From: Clostridiales bacterium
GTDB lineage: Bacteria; Bacillota; Clostridia; Christensenellales; DTU072
NCBI GenBank assembly: GCA_012520515.1
Contig: JAAYOD010000005.1
Location: 1 to 46,164 of the forward strand
Length of the DNA: 46,164 nt
Reading direction: 5' to 3'
Shown here in pieces: positions 36,001-44,600 of this stretch. The stretch's first letter is position 1, and every line of letters starts with the position of its first letter. Both the position numbers and the translations under genes were made by a program. Below the pieces are notes generated by a model, which saw only the letters and a program-made list of their open reading frames with translations, did no database searches and was not told the origin of the DNA.

Positions 36001-39000
36001 CAAGCTTATATCAAAGAAGCATACTTTCTCAAGATAAACTTGGTTTTTACTATGTCGATGAGCAAACGGGTGATGAAAGCTATATTGTGATAAGCACAGG
36101 CAGCGCAAACGACGGCGAAGTGGAAATTGGCAAAATAGGGCTTTACACTCAATCAGATGGCGTATTTGAATTAGCTAATCAAATGTATCCATATGAGTTT
36201 ATAAATGGCTTGTACTCTAATATGAATATAGCCTTTGCCCCTGAGAAAAAGGTGACATATTGGCAATATCCATACGCTTATGAAGATATTTATGTTAGAT
36301 TGCACAACAGCATTGACGGCAGTATTAACAGAAAGCTTAGTGATGTAGTTACAGTAAAATACGCATATGACCACAGCAGTCAAAAAGATACTGTAAGCGT
36401 AGAGTATAAGATGGTGGAAGGAATACCTTTTTATCTGCAGCTAACCGAGGGCGACACGCTAAAATTATACGCCAATATGAGTATGGGCGAAGAGACAGCA
36501 ATAACGGTGTCGCTGCAAGAGCTTACAAACGCCATTATTTTAAGAGAAATGACAAAAGAGCTTGTGCAAAATCAAGTACTAAATGTCAAAAAAGGCGACA
36601 ATACACAAGAGTTTGGTCAAGGCGTAACGCTTGAACAAAGCTATGCGTATTCCCGCGGCGTATATACATTCTATGACCAAGATAGAAATGAAATTACCTT
36701 TGACTCAATTACATTATTAGATGAATTTAATAATGAGTGGACACTGAGCTACCAAGAGCTTATTTATAGACTTAACTATTACAGAAACTATCTTGTGGAA
36801 GGGCGCACACCGCAAATGATAGCAGGAAAATCAGTAGAAATTACCAATATGCTTGGTATATTTAATATAAACGATGTGGTAATTTCTCAAACCGTTGTGT
36901 TCAAGGAAAGCACAAACTACAAAATTAATATAGGCACAGGAAAGGACTCTTATAACCTAACTTTAAGAATTATTTTCTCAGGCGGATTAAATACAGTATC
37001 AACTAGCGACGATGTTACAATTTATGCATATAACGCAAATGGATATGCGCAGTATGGCGAACTTGGCTATGTGTTAGGGACGGAAATACTTACAAATGTC
37101 ACCGCAATAAAACAAGATATCTCATTTGGCCAAGTTACTTATAACTATGGATATTTAGACAGTGAAAAGCTTGTTAATTGGCATGTTGAGTACAGCGGAT
37201 ATCCCCAAATTGAGCAAGGCACATTTATAACTACTATACCGCAAGAAGTGGTGTATGCAAATTCCGAAGAAACCATTACTTTAAGTACGCTAACTAGTCA
37301 AGGTTTCCGCATAAGGAGAAACTTTAGCTTTGTGGGCATACAAGATAACATTACCACCTTTGATAGCGTTGGCTCAGACTTAGTTATAGATAACGGAGTA
37401 ATCTATATTAAGGATATCTATAACTACTATCCTTTATATGAAAACTTTGCAACTGCAAGCAAATTGCCTTCTACCATAGAGATAAAAACACCAAATCAAG
37501 TGCTTAGAGTAACCGATGTGGAGTGGCAGATATCTAGCACATGGAATGACGGCAGAACGGGCAGAATGTATGATATGACCTATTTAGGCACATATAACCC
37601 AACCGTTGGTTATAATAGCAATGAAAGAATAGCTGAAGCAAATATTTTGGGCTGGACAATGATGGAAAACGGCAAGCCAGTGCAAAAGAATACTATAAAA
37701 ATTCAGCTATACCTAAATATAGATAGCGCGCAAGTTGTCAGCTTGCCCTGGTCAGATAAAAACCCCAAGCTTGACACAACGACCTTAAGAGAAAACGGAA
37801 AAGATATTTTTGCGGTCGATGTAGATGCCTATAAAGATTCTCAAAGCTCTGCAATAAGCGGAAAAAACCTAATTTTGCCATCTAATATAGTAGTGCAATA
37901 CTCTAGCGGGCTTACCCATAACTTTAGTGATGTTGTCTATAGATTCCGCAATATTCCAATAGACAATATTCCATATTCTATAAAGGGCATTAATATAGAG
38001 AGTTTAGCAATGGCTCTAAATGCGCCAATAGAACAATTTAACCGTTATTATATAGACCTTGATGTAAACTTAGGCTTAGGACAGCAAATTACCATGCGTT
38101 TCCGCTTCTATGATAAGACCATAGAAAACATAGTGCCAGTGGTGGAATTAAGCGACCAAAACATTAGAAAGAGCATAGCAAACGCTATGGATTATTTAGC
38201 AAAAGAAGCAGAAGAAGAGCTAATAGACAAGTTTAACCTAACAAGAATAGGCGCAAATTTAGAAAATCTTGTGCTTCAAGCTAGGCAAATAAGAGAAAGA
38301 ATGATAATTCCCACTTCAAGCGAAATTGCCCAAGTTGCCAATGACGCAAATCAAATAAGGGCGATGCTAAGAGGTGCGTTTGACGGCATTATACCTTATG
38401 AAGAAGAGTTGCCTATAGAGGGTGAAGCGTATACGGCAAGTTACTGCTGGAATTATGCTTACTATTTTATGGAAGAATATATAAATACCGATGCTAATTT
38501 ATCGCCATATATTGCAAACATTCAAAGGAATAGGTCTAGCAACACCAGAATAGCAGAATATATAAACGCATTCTATAACGATATGTTAATTAGGTGCTAT
38601 GAAACAATAATTTATTATTATGTGCAGGAAGAGCTTGTAAAAGTGTTGACTGTGGAAACAGAAAAAATAGACGCAGTCCAGCTTAATTTAGCAGTTTATT
38701 ATAAAAACTTAGTTGAGTCATACATAGATGTAGAGAACATAATTAGAGAAGTTTATAAAGCGCTTGAGCTTTATGATTGCAGTGTATATTCTGAGCAACA
38801 GCGAAATGAGCATATAATAGGCGCATTTAATGCTAAGATAGAGCAAGCAGAGCAAGAAGCGCAAAAAATAAGTTCAAATGATGCTTTAGCAAATGAAATA
38901 ATTGGGCAAATATTCAGAACGCAAATTGGACTAGGCGAAAACTATCACGATTATATACCGCTTACAGGGTATACCGTTGGCGACTTTATAAATAGCTACC

Positions 39001-41642
39001 TATTAAAGAGCAAGGTAGAGATGAGAGAGATTATAAAGAGCATGATAAATAGGTGCATGGACTTTAGCGTAGATATTGGCTTTGGCCCTGCCTTAACTTC
39101 TCAAATGCGACAAGTGCTTAGCTTAAGCATAGTGCAAGCTTATGCCCAAACGCCAAGCCTAAACACCAGCATAGCTGCAATTAGGTCCAACATTACAACA
39201 GGCATTGCAAATGACACTGCTGTTCATACGCTGTTTACAAGGGCGCTATCTAGCTATGTCAATAAAATTTATATGGAGTGTAAAGTAGCTGGTGAGATAA
39301 AACGAATACAAAGCCAAGGCGTACGCACAGACAGCTATTATATTATGGACCCGTATGGCGATTACTTATATGTTCCTACTAGATTTATTGCTGACTTTAA
39401 TGAAGAATGGGGCGGATTTAGCTATAGCTTTAATATAGTATGGCAAAATGACGATATCTCAAATAGAGCAAGCAGTCAAGGTAACGCAAAGGCTGACGAA
39501 TACGCCTATATAGAACTATGGTTAAAGATGTATGATAAATATAAGGCAAATCCAATTGCATTAGAAAAACTTGACGCAATTATTTTCTATCTTACACCTT
39601 ACCAAAGTTGGCAAGAAATAAAACAAGAGTATCAAAGCATCTATAATATACTTATAAACATTGAGCAAAACTTGACAGAAAGGTTTGCACCCTATGGGCT
39701 TTATGAAAGCGACGCAAGTCTTGACGAAAAAGCACTTATACTTTACTCATATTATAGGTTTGGACAAGATTTATACAATACTGCAAAGACAAATGCCGCA
39801 GCAATTGATGGCGAATGGGAAATGAGCAGTAAAGAAATTTTACGCGTCTTTGAGGAGTACAAATATAGCACGCTAGTGTCAAGCTTGGCGTTATCTACAA
39901 CGGGAGAAACGCAAGAATTACGCCTTGTTGCAAAAGTGCTTGACAGAACAATTGATCCTGGCGATATTCAAATAAAGGATAAAAACGGCACAGTTTATAC
40001 AGAATATGTCATAGAGAACCCATTTACGCAAACACAAAAAGACATTCCTAATATAGTAACCATTGACGGAACTGATTATCCTGTTATTTGGAAAAATGTA
40101 AACATAAGGCCAGCTGGCAACCTAGGCGCAAATAAGACCATTTACGGCAACATAAAAAATAGTCAGGGGCAACAAGTTACTTTGCTTCTTACAGTCAACA
40201 AGTGGGCGTACACTGGTATGCGCTATATTTCTGGCACAGATATAAACGGCGACCCAATTTACACCAATATGAATAGCGGTGGATACCTAAACTTTTACTT
40301 TAACGGATATCAAGAATACGCGTCAAAAGATTATTATCAAGTGGCATTTAATGTGTACTCGGAATCATCTCAAGACAGCACGCCTATGTTTATAAACTTC
40401 TATCCTGAAGACAGCAGGCTACTAAGAAATACCACAAGCGACGCAGGCATGAATGAAGTAAAACAAAGAAGAGATTATATCATCTATTGGGATAGCACAG
40501 CAAAATCAACAGTTATAAACCACGCAAGCAACGCAATTAATCAAGTGGGAAGCGTGTTTATAGGCAATGCAACTGTTGGACAATTTAACCTAACTTCTCT
40601 TTATGACAACACAGTAACTGGCGTAGTTACTCAAGGCAAGTATTTTTATGAAGAGATGGTTATAGATAAAATACAGCTAATTGATATAGATTCAGGAAAA
40701 TACTATGAAGATGTTGCGCCTTACCTAATGGCAAGCAGTGCAGAAACAACGCTAATTACTGATCCTACTTTGAATTTGCCAGTTTCTGGTAAAGTTTTGA
40801 TAAATGACGGTCATGTCGATTACAGCCACAGCGATATAAAAGTAAGACTTATATGGAATGCCTCTTATGAGCTTGCAATAAATAGGCTGGAAGGTTTTGT
40901 GGTGTATACATATAAAGATGTAGCCACAAATGAAGTTAATTCAAAAGCCAAAAACATACTTATGAATTATGACTTGACAGAAACTGAGAGGGCGCAACTT
41001 ATACAAGATGCAGTGGCGTATGTCAAAAATCGTGACGGTTGCGACCATATAGGAACAGAGTGCGATAAATGCTATAAAGAAGCGCTAAAATTGCTTTGCA
41101 TAGATGAAAAGCATGATTACCTTGGCGCAGAAAGTTATCTAAAGGGCGGAATTTATGGCAACAAGTCAGTAACTGTTGTAGTGCAAGTAGGTAAGTCTTT
41201 GGCACTCTATGCAACAACAGTAAAGGTAAAAATGGTGTTTAGCGACTTTACTTCAAGGGGCAATTACTATATGACTAACCCCGATGGCTCTGAGCTAGAC
41301 CCAAATAACTTTACGCTATTTGATGAAGTTTATGAAAACAACTTGCCACAAACAGTTTATATGCTAGTTAGAGCAAGTTACTGGACGCAAGAAAGTAACA
41401 AAAACAGCTACGCAGACCAAGGCGCAGTTAGCCCATATAATACACAAGATACCTATATCTATAAGCTACTAGATATGTTTAATGAAACAAATGAAAGTAG
41501 GCCGCACCTTGCACAAGGCAACCTTGTAAAAGTGACAAACATAGAGTATGGCAGTGTGCAAAATGGACAGGTGTCATCAACTTCATTTGTAATAGACGGG
41601 ATAAGGTATTATAGCAACTTAATATCTTTTACAGTAGCATAA
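30060..41642 (+). CDS. Giant cell-surface lipoprotein (3860 residues)
   Basis: No known function recognised. I place the start at the ATG at 30060, with AAGGA about 8 bases upstream, not the in-frame TTG at 30045. A basic and hydrophobic signal ends in the lipobox LTVAAC with C25, so the mature protein should be lipid-anchored outside the cell. In order: an N-terminal pair of 27-residue repeats (30429-30590); a module with LMMGLYYKNELTYMDITGL and FPKVYDDSLNLAKAL (about 31435-31590) shared with the next gene; long beta-rich stretches with Ig-like units of the pattern LPxxIxVxF...W (for example near 35270, 35720, 37465 and 37880); a helix-rich, proline-poor region (about 38155-39300, residues 2700-3080); further beta-rich DNA to the end; and a Cys cluster CDHIGTECDKC (about 41040-41075). 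It is acidic and rich in Tyr, Asn and Asp. Gap to the next gene is 13 bases. A surface scaffold or adhesin is plausible but unproven. Confidence 0.85.
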   Translation: MKKRISKIIILCIMAVLIALTVAACEFNEGAENQAKFYINDNEYNQQLKNNTTKEQAIDNVTESLTNLRDYLNETSMATTGYYMGVEFNINTLNPETLDGGNFRLKVQAHLYTYPYEEGTPVVKYLDEETGKYYEQQNEQSTLTPVKAVFKYLEKTNGNYYDEQNEKNTRILTKAEDIHNEVIKKSNILIEWYDGVTNQMLIGMYYDGINNNVDDPGNILYLNIQGYKRSFIDWGDTVLYRQLIRLLTSLSVEKLLVALNGQGDAGTGIIGEFLNLAVEDNYKVVLNDPVTSTLFYNLAGTALAGSITEFYQKIFRPFRNRIDPFTQKYVGFKFSTVANAVTNTINSDMQFFTELNPEGTKDIVTGAYITFDGTATDRTGDLYDYVSDIGFQYGAYPPEDMELDKEHYKVFENGRYEFVGNLYVPMLNSNYDALIRTDMNRYDNSTNNVFMEFRDIANGELMMGLYYKNELTYMDITGLEYLYGAIALHELGFPKVYDDSLNLAKALDSLMNMIDNVIISIVDSILSPAQSDKENSLLDYLMEYNMSSTEKDPNDIFSKNTVTLTVDMALVKEVLKQTGNGTYTTRQIINILDSFSPYSMDQIATILGIASAEIMLDKTYFTFTLNVDTNEITVKMFTDVGLEIGEPSIMIFQLDVIATKFGEYVNIAAVNFDNFNPLGQIYTYSATMDGNFMFSTAEVVDLSKLLGATIGDSSGKNTVYQLAPEAGVSFNLTYDQYVLDQEVDGVLKKGGRSSFDLEVWLTGHQSGILLRLASDDVAFNNEVYDRLPESEDELGYIWVDIQCVYEKDGRTRRIPKVKIREDIFMASMQAYMNNTSIRDDAADLGKSDFNLSITTILFALMEDSYVVAQPEKIEITTSNETVQNLFRVKSLIGNIKTDAGFRRRVEGLEGVKKDYALYHVGQFYDMEFYSPYHEDAILQDTIPTHFYTDYHDVYDPFKFVFRLCENGDLQVYHIGRFREDGFDYYEQRYTYKTEIVDGVEKQVKVPMRQQVDSGIISITREPIENDANSFFNNQGPENQDIEKVMFALEKLDKLVYLNDFNEYCYLDYDGEEVVIESRYVIKDGQKVFIKWQGIRDRVYYNGKNAQSLYTYYFFNDNLAVKNLDTGENIYLDRTESRNYLFDYDQKSIEITNEDKTQYAPRIEGTFMGAVRRYYLLISSRISEEICIVTGLNNQEFYSYDDEFNLVEIFDEDGIKIGEELIPIPLYIMEPAKPIAETVSVIVDTPKTKTATISHAALWGIDWDKVTLKGDMVVTDVTVAPNTMGEVVYPVRIIVTNREIIALKTVDLYDNNSEVKAEEVPVVDAIEIDPYDYIQAKYEFFMSTHNFNPTQYTSAEFDQRLKDATVAFNIDFFKSYVFNITFNAENSILRQKEVKEEYIAKEYSNKLSDNTLAFYEWKLDAYEGSNQNIESNINPQGGWVYIHTHFEGQLIALEVKVGKREFEKLVFTEYDNFEPTTIENEVKLIGHYMANYYDESSFTVPVRPTFVFKDEYGIEYNKVFDFDYVYDLDNNGNYLIRKYGIEWADPVVTNIGSMGSYFYRYNLLAAEPSDFTENYSNYFTRDGQGTAEDPYCFTPLKSAKEFEQNKYYEKGDIVNRPFYISNVERDENGQIISEKAPTETNNDSDIDTATFNLKHIMCLYKYENGQKTAIPMIPDLGGVDWFPMLELRVKVECPQLDVDDIGVSEFDEINEVTFTPSALGIGQSTIGYYQIDPLNAASKKLPNQIRIYFRDEFGNRVSSHLFTNIEWFNFDLGKEVIVYNEEEDAYYFNLSTETPLTTQVMARVGSEISGFQEIVLCIKVLSKDPQKVEFYSSSNINEENRYKEIDQISVNMGEVVAYDKDTDVGIVQSDKNYVSYSYYVDTFDNFSLPAFLVATFGTMGNERQQIYATNWRLVVGQESPVYHPDSIVNLVTTIGDGDVIINIYLAVIVKNYTISRIDLNTALNNFYVKVGDNNNFMFATLASLYQRSILSQDKLGFYYVDEQTGDESYIVISTGSANDGEVEIGKIGLYTQSDGVFELANQMYPYEFINGLYSNMNIAFAPEKKVTYWQYPYAYEDIYVRLHNSIDGSINRKLSDVVTVKYAYDHSSQKDTVSVEYKMVEGIPFYLQLTEGDTLKLYANMSMGEETAITVSLQELTNAIILREMTKELVQNQVLNVKKGDNTQEFGQGVTLEQSYAYSRGVYTFYDQDRNEITFDSITLLDEFNNEWTLSYQELIYRLNYYRNYLVEGRTPQMIAGKSVEITNMLGIFNINDVVISQTVVFKESTNYKINIGTGKDSYNLTLRIIFSGGLNTVSTSDDVTIYAYNANGYAQYGELGYVLGTEILTNVTAIKQDISFGQVTYNYGYLDSEKLVNWHVEYSGYPQIEQGTFITTIPQEVVYANSEETITLSTLTSQGFRIRRNFSFVGIQDNITTFDSVGSDLVIDNGVIYIKDIYNYYPLYENFATASKLPSTIEIKTPNQVLRVTDVEWQISSTWNDGRTGRMYDMTYLGTYNPTVGYNSNERIAEANILGWTMMENGKPVQKNTIKIQLYLNIDSAQVVSLPWSDKNPKLDTTTLRENGKDIFAVDVDAYKDSQSSAISGKNLILPSNIVVQYSSGLTHNFSDVVYRFRNIPIDNIPYSIKGINIESLAMALNAPIEQFNRYYIDLDVNLGLGQQITMRFRFYDKTIENIVPVVELSDQNIRKSIANAMDYLAKEAEEELIDKFNLTRIGANLENLVLQARQIRERMIIPTSSEIAQVANDANQIRAMLRGAFDGIIPYEEELPIEGEAYTASYCWNYAYYFMEEYINTDANLSPYIANIQRNRSSNTRIAEYINAFYNDMLIRCYETIIYYYVQEELVKVLTVETEKIDAVQLNLAVYYKNLVESYIDVENIIREVYKALELYDCSVYSEQQRNEHIIGAFNAKIEQAEQEAQKISSNDALANEIIGQIFRTQIGLGENYHDYIPLTGYTVGDFINSYLLKSKVEMREIIKSMINRCMDFSVDIGFGPALTSQMRQVLSLSIVQAYAQTPSLNTSIAAIRSNITTGIANDTAVHTLFTRALSSYVNKIYMECKVAGEIKRIQSQGVRTDSYYIMDPYGDYLYVPTRFIADFNEEWGGFSYSFNIVWQNDDISNRASSQGNAKADEYAYIELWLKMYDKYKANPIALEKLDAIIFYLTPYQSWQEIKQEYQSIYNILINIEQNLTERFAPYGLYESDASLDEKALILYSYYRFGQDLYNTAKTNAAAIDGEWEMSSKEILRVFEEYKYSTLVSSLALSTTGETQELRLVAKVLDRTIDPGDIQIKDKNGTVYTEYVIENPFTQTQKDIPNIVTIDGTDYPVIWKNVNIRPAGNLGANKTIYGNIKNSQGQQVTLLLTVNKWAYTGMRYISGTDINGDPIYTNMNSGGYLNFYFNGYQEYASKDYYQVAFNVYSESSQDSTPMFINFYPEDSRLLRNTTSDAGMNEVKQRRDYIIYWDSTAKSTVINHASNAINQVGSVFIGNATVGQFNLTSLYDNTVTGVVTQGKYFYEEMVIDKIQLIDIDSGKYYEDVAPYLMASSAETTLITDPTLNLPVSGKVLINDGHVDYSHSDIKVRLIWNASYELAINRLEGFVVYTYKDVATNEVNSKAKNILMNYDLTETERAQLIQDAVAYVKNRDGCDHIGTECDKCYKEALKLLCIDEKHDYLGAESYLKGGIYGNKSVTVVVQVGKSLALYATTVKVKMVFSDFTSRGNYYMTNPDGSELDPNNFTLFDEVYENNLPQTVYMLVRASYWTQESNKNSYADQGAVSPYNTQDTYIYKLLDMFNETNESRPHLAQGNLVKVTNIEYGSVQNGQVSSTSFVIDGIRYYSNLISFTVA
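30429..30590 (+). repeat. Diverged 81-bp (27-residue) tandem repeat in the giant lipoprotein
   Basis: Units at 30429-30509 and 30510-30590 encode KYLDEETGKYYEQQNE... and KYLEKTNGNYYDEQNE..., sharing KYL-(D/E)-x3-G-x-YY-(E/D)-x-QNE and a closing KA. The duplication is old, since the DNA has diverged, and lies in the N-terminal domain. Confidence 0.75.
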
Positions 41643-41655
41643 AAAAGGAAAGAGA

Positions 41656-44600
41656 ATGAAGAAAAAGTTAAGTTTAATCTTAATACTCACTATGATAGTA
41701 GCGCTTGCGCTAACGCTTTTTGCATGCTCTCAAAGGCCAGAAGAAGACATTGATGACCCGCTGCCTAATCCTGCTAAGGAAAAAATCACAGTGCCGCAGG
41801 CAATGCAAAGCACTTATGAAGGAATTATGGCAGGGAGCGATGTTATAAGCAAAGCTGATTCCTATGCTGTAGAAAGCGTTTATACCATATTTACAGAGCA
41901 AGAATTAAACTATACAGTTACTTATAAAGCAAATTACGCTGCCAACAAGCAAGACAGCGAAATATATTTATCCTTTTTTGACAATAGCCCAAAAGAGCAT
42001 AGAAACAGGTTGTCGCTATACTATGACAGCAAAAATTTATACATACTAACGGACTATGAGAAAAAGTTTATAGAAAACTTTAGCATGACATCAATGTTTG
42101 ACGCATTTTTTGATTTAGTTAGATATGCCGATTTGTCAGACAAGATGTTTAGTGAAACGGGCGCGTACATATTTAATAGAGAAAACTCTTCTTTAAACCT
42201 AGGTATAGTGCTAGACTCAAGCAGCGTAGACAGAACAGTAGTTAGCCAAACTAGAGATAGCCTTAGCTATACTGACATTACGCTAGATATAATCTCTGAC
42301 ACCGTTAACGCTTATATGGACAACTACTTAGGCGACATAGGCGATAAGTTTGATGTCATTACAAAGAAATATTTAGGTTTTAGACTAAGCCGTGTCATTT
42401 CGCCAAGATTTTCCTATATAAAAGTTAGCGATATGAATTTCCAAAGGGAAAATGGCGTAGCTGACTATGCAAAAGTTAATATGTCAGGCTCTTTTAGAGA
42501 TTCTAGCAAGTATAAGATTGACGCAGAAATAGGCTACAAGACAACAGAAAAAATAAACATTAAAGAAAAGGCAAACTTTGACCCTGAAAGATTTAGCCAT
42601 GTCAATTTAGGACAAAATAACTATGTAGGCAAGATTTATATACCAGCGCTTAGCAAAGAAGATTTTGACATTAGAATAGTCACTAACATAGACACTGAAA
42701 GCAACGCAAACAATGAGCTGTCTTTAGATATAACAGACGCCAAAAATTCTCATCTTGCGGGAGCTTACTATCGCGATGAGATTATGTATTTAGATATATC
42801 AGGACTAGATGAGCAATATGTAAGGGGAGCTGTTGACCTAAACGCATTTAACTTGCCTAAGGTGTATTTTGAAAACATTAATCTAACGCTTATCCTTAAC
42901 GCATTTTATAACAGCGGTATAAAAATGCTCACTACAATATTAGATAGGACCTTTAACATAGGCGATATAGAAAATGAAAATCTATATTCTATTATTATGG
43001 AAAACTTCGACAGCGAAGGCAATACCATATATTACACCATAACAGAAGAGCTTATTCAGCTTATAAGAGAAGATGACACAAGAACGGCTGAGCTAATAGC
43101 AGATTTAATAAATATCCCTGTGGAAAAGATAGACAGCGTTCTAGGCAAAGATTTCTTTGCAAATAGCGCTATAAAGATAAGCTATAATTTAGATACAGGC
43201 ACGATTGGCTTGTCATATTATTATGATGAAAGGCTTGTGTTTGACTTAAGCGTAGACGCCGAAGAGTATAAGGGGGTCATTTTCCCAGAAGACACCCGCC
43301 TTGAAACCAACGCTTACAATAGACTTATTTTCCCCAACGATATCAAGACAGAGCTTATTGTGGAATTTGAAGTAGCAAGCGCTAAAGAATCTAGCGATAT
43401 GAGCAAAGCCTTAGGGGCATTTATTGGTGACCCATCAGGCAATAATACAAAGTACTTAATTAAGAAAGGACAAACGCTTGTGTTAAAGGCGCAAGCAAGC
43501 CAAAAATTTGTATCGCTTGGCAGCAGCGACCTAGTTTCTGAGTACCTAATGCGATTTGACCTTTTTGATGCAAAAGATATAAATAATCCGCTTATGAGCG
43601 TTTATACCAATCCGCGCAATCTAGATGAATATTTGGTAACATATAGATTGCCACTTGGAAAAGACCAATATGTAAATGAACAAGGACTAAACTTTGTTAT
43701 TGCAAAATCTGAAGTTGCCTTAAGCTTAAATAAAATTTTGGGAGATAACAATGTCTTTGAAGACACATCGCTGTTTGGCATAGTTAGCGACATTCTAAAA
43801 GGCAAGTCATCACGCACCTATGTATCAAATTCTGATGGATACTTTAGCTTTGTGCTACAAGTGGAAAACAACCCAAATACTGGAGAAAAATATGACCCTG
43901 TGCAAAGGCTTATTGGCGTATCTGATTTGCTTGCAAGGGTAAAGACAAGATTTTTATTTTCTGGAGTTGTGCTAAATGACATAATGCCAGCTAGCTTTGA
44001 TAAGCCTAAGCTAGATGCAAAGTTCTCTAACGCAATAGGCGTTCAAAGTTTGTATAGTCCAAACAGTATGTGGAAAGATTCCATAGAAGTTGGCATTAAT
44101 AATCAAACTATAAATATGGCGCCTAACTATATTAGTGATAGCATTAAGATAGGGGGCGACAAAAAGACATACACGCCAACTTGTAGACTCTTTGGTCAAG
44201 AAGTTAGCTACACCATGAGCATTTTAAGTGAAATAGGCACATATGAAGTAGCTAGACTTGTTTCTAACATCATTACAATAGACCCGTCCACTACAAACAA
44301 ATTACCAACGCAAATAGAAGTGGAGTTTACAAACGGCAAGACAGGCTGGCTAACTTGCAAGATTGAGGGGCTTACAGACAACATTGTAACGCACGCAGGG
44401 TATAACCTTGAAGTGTTTGCAAATGAGCTTAGCCAGTCATATACGCTAAGAATTGGACAAAACAGCATTATAGAAGCTAACTTTACTGTGCAAGTTGCCG
44501 TATACAATCGTACTGTTATTCCGCTTACCGACGCAAGTACGCTAGAAGGCATGACAGATAGCAACAATGTTCCTGTAATTGGCATAATTAATATAGACCC

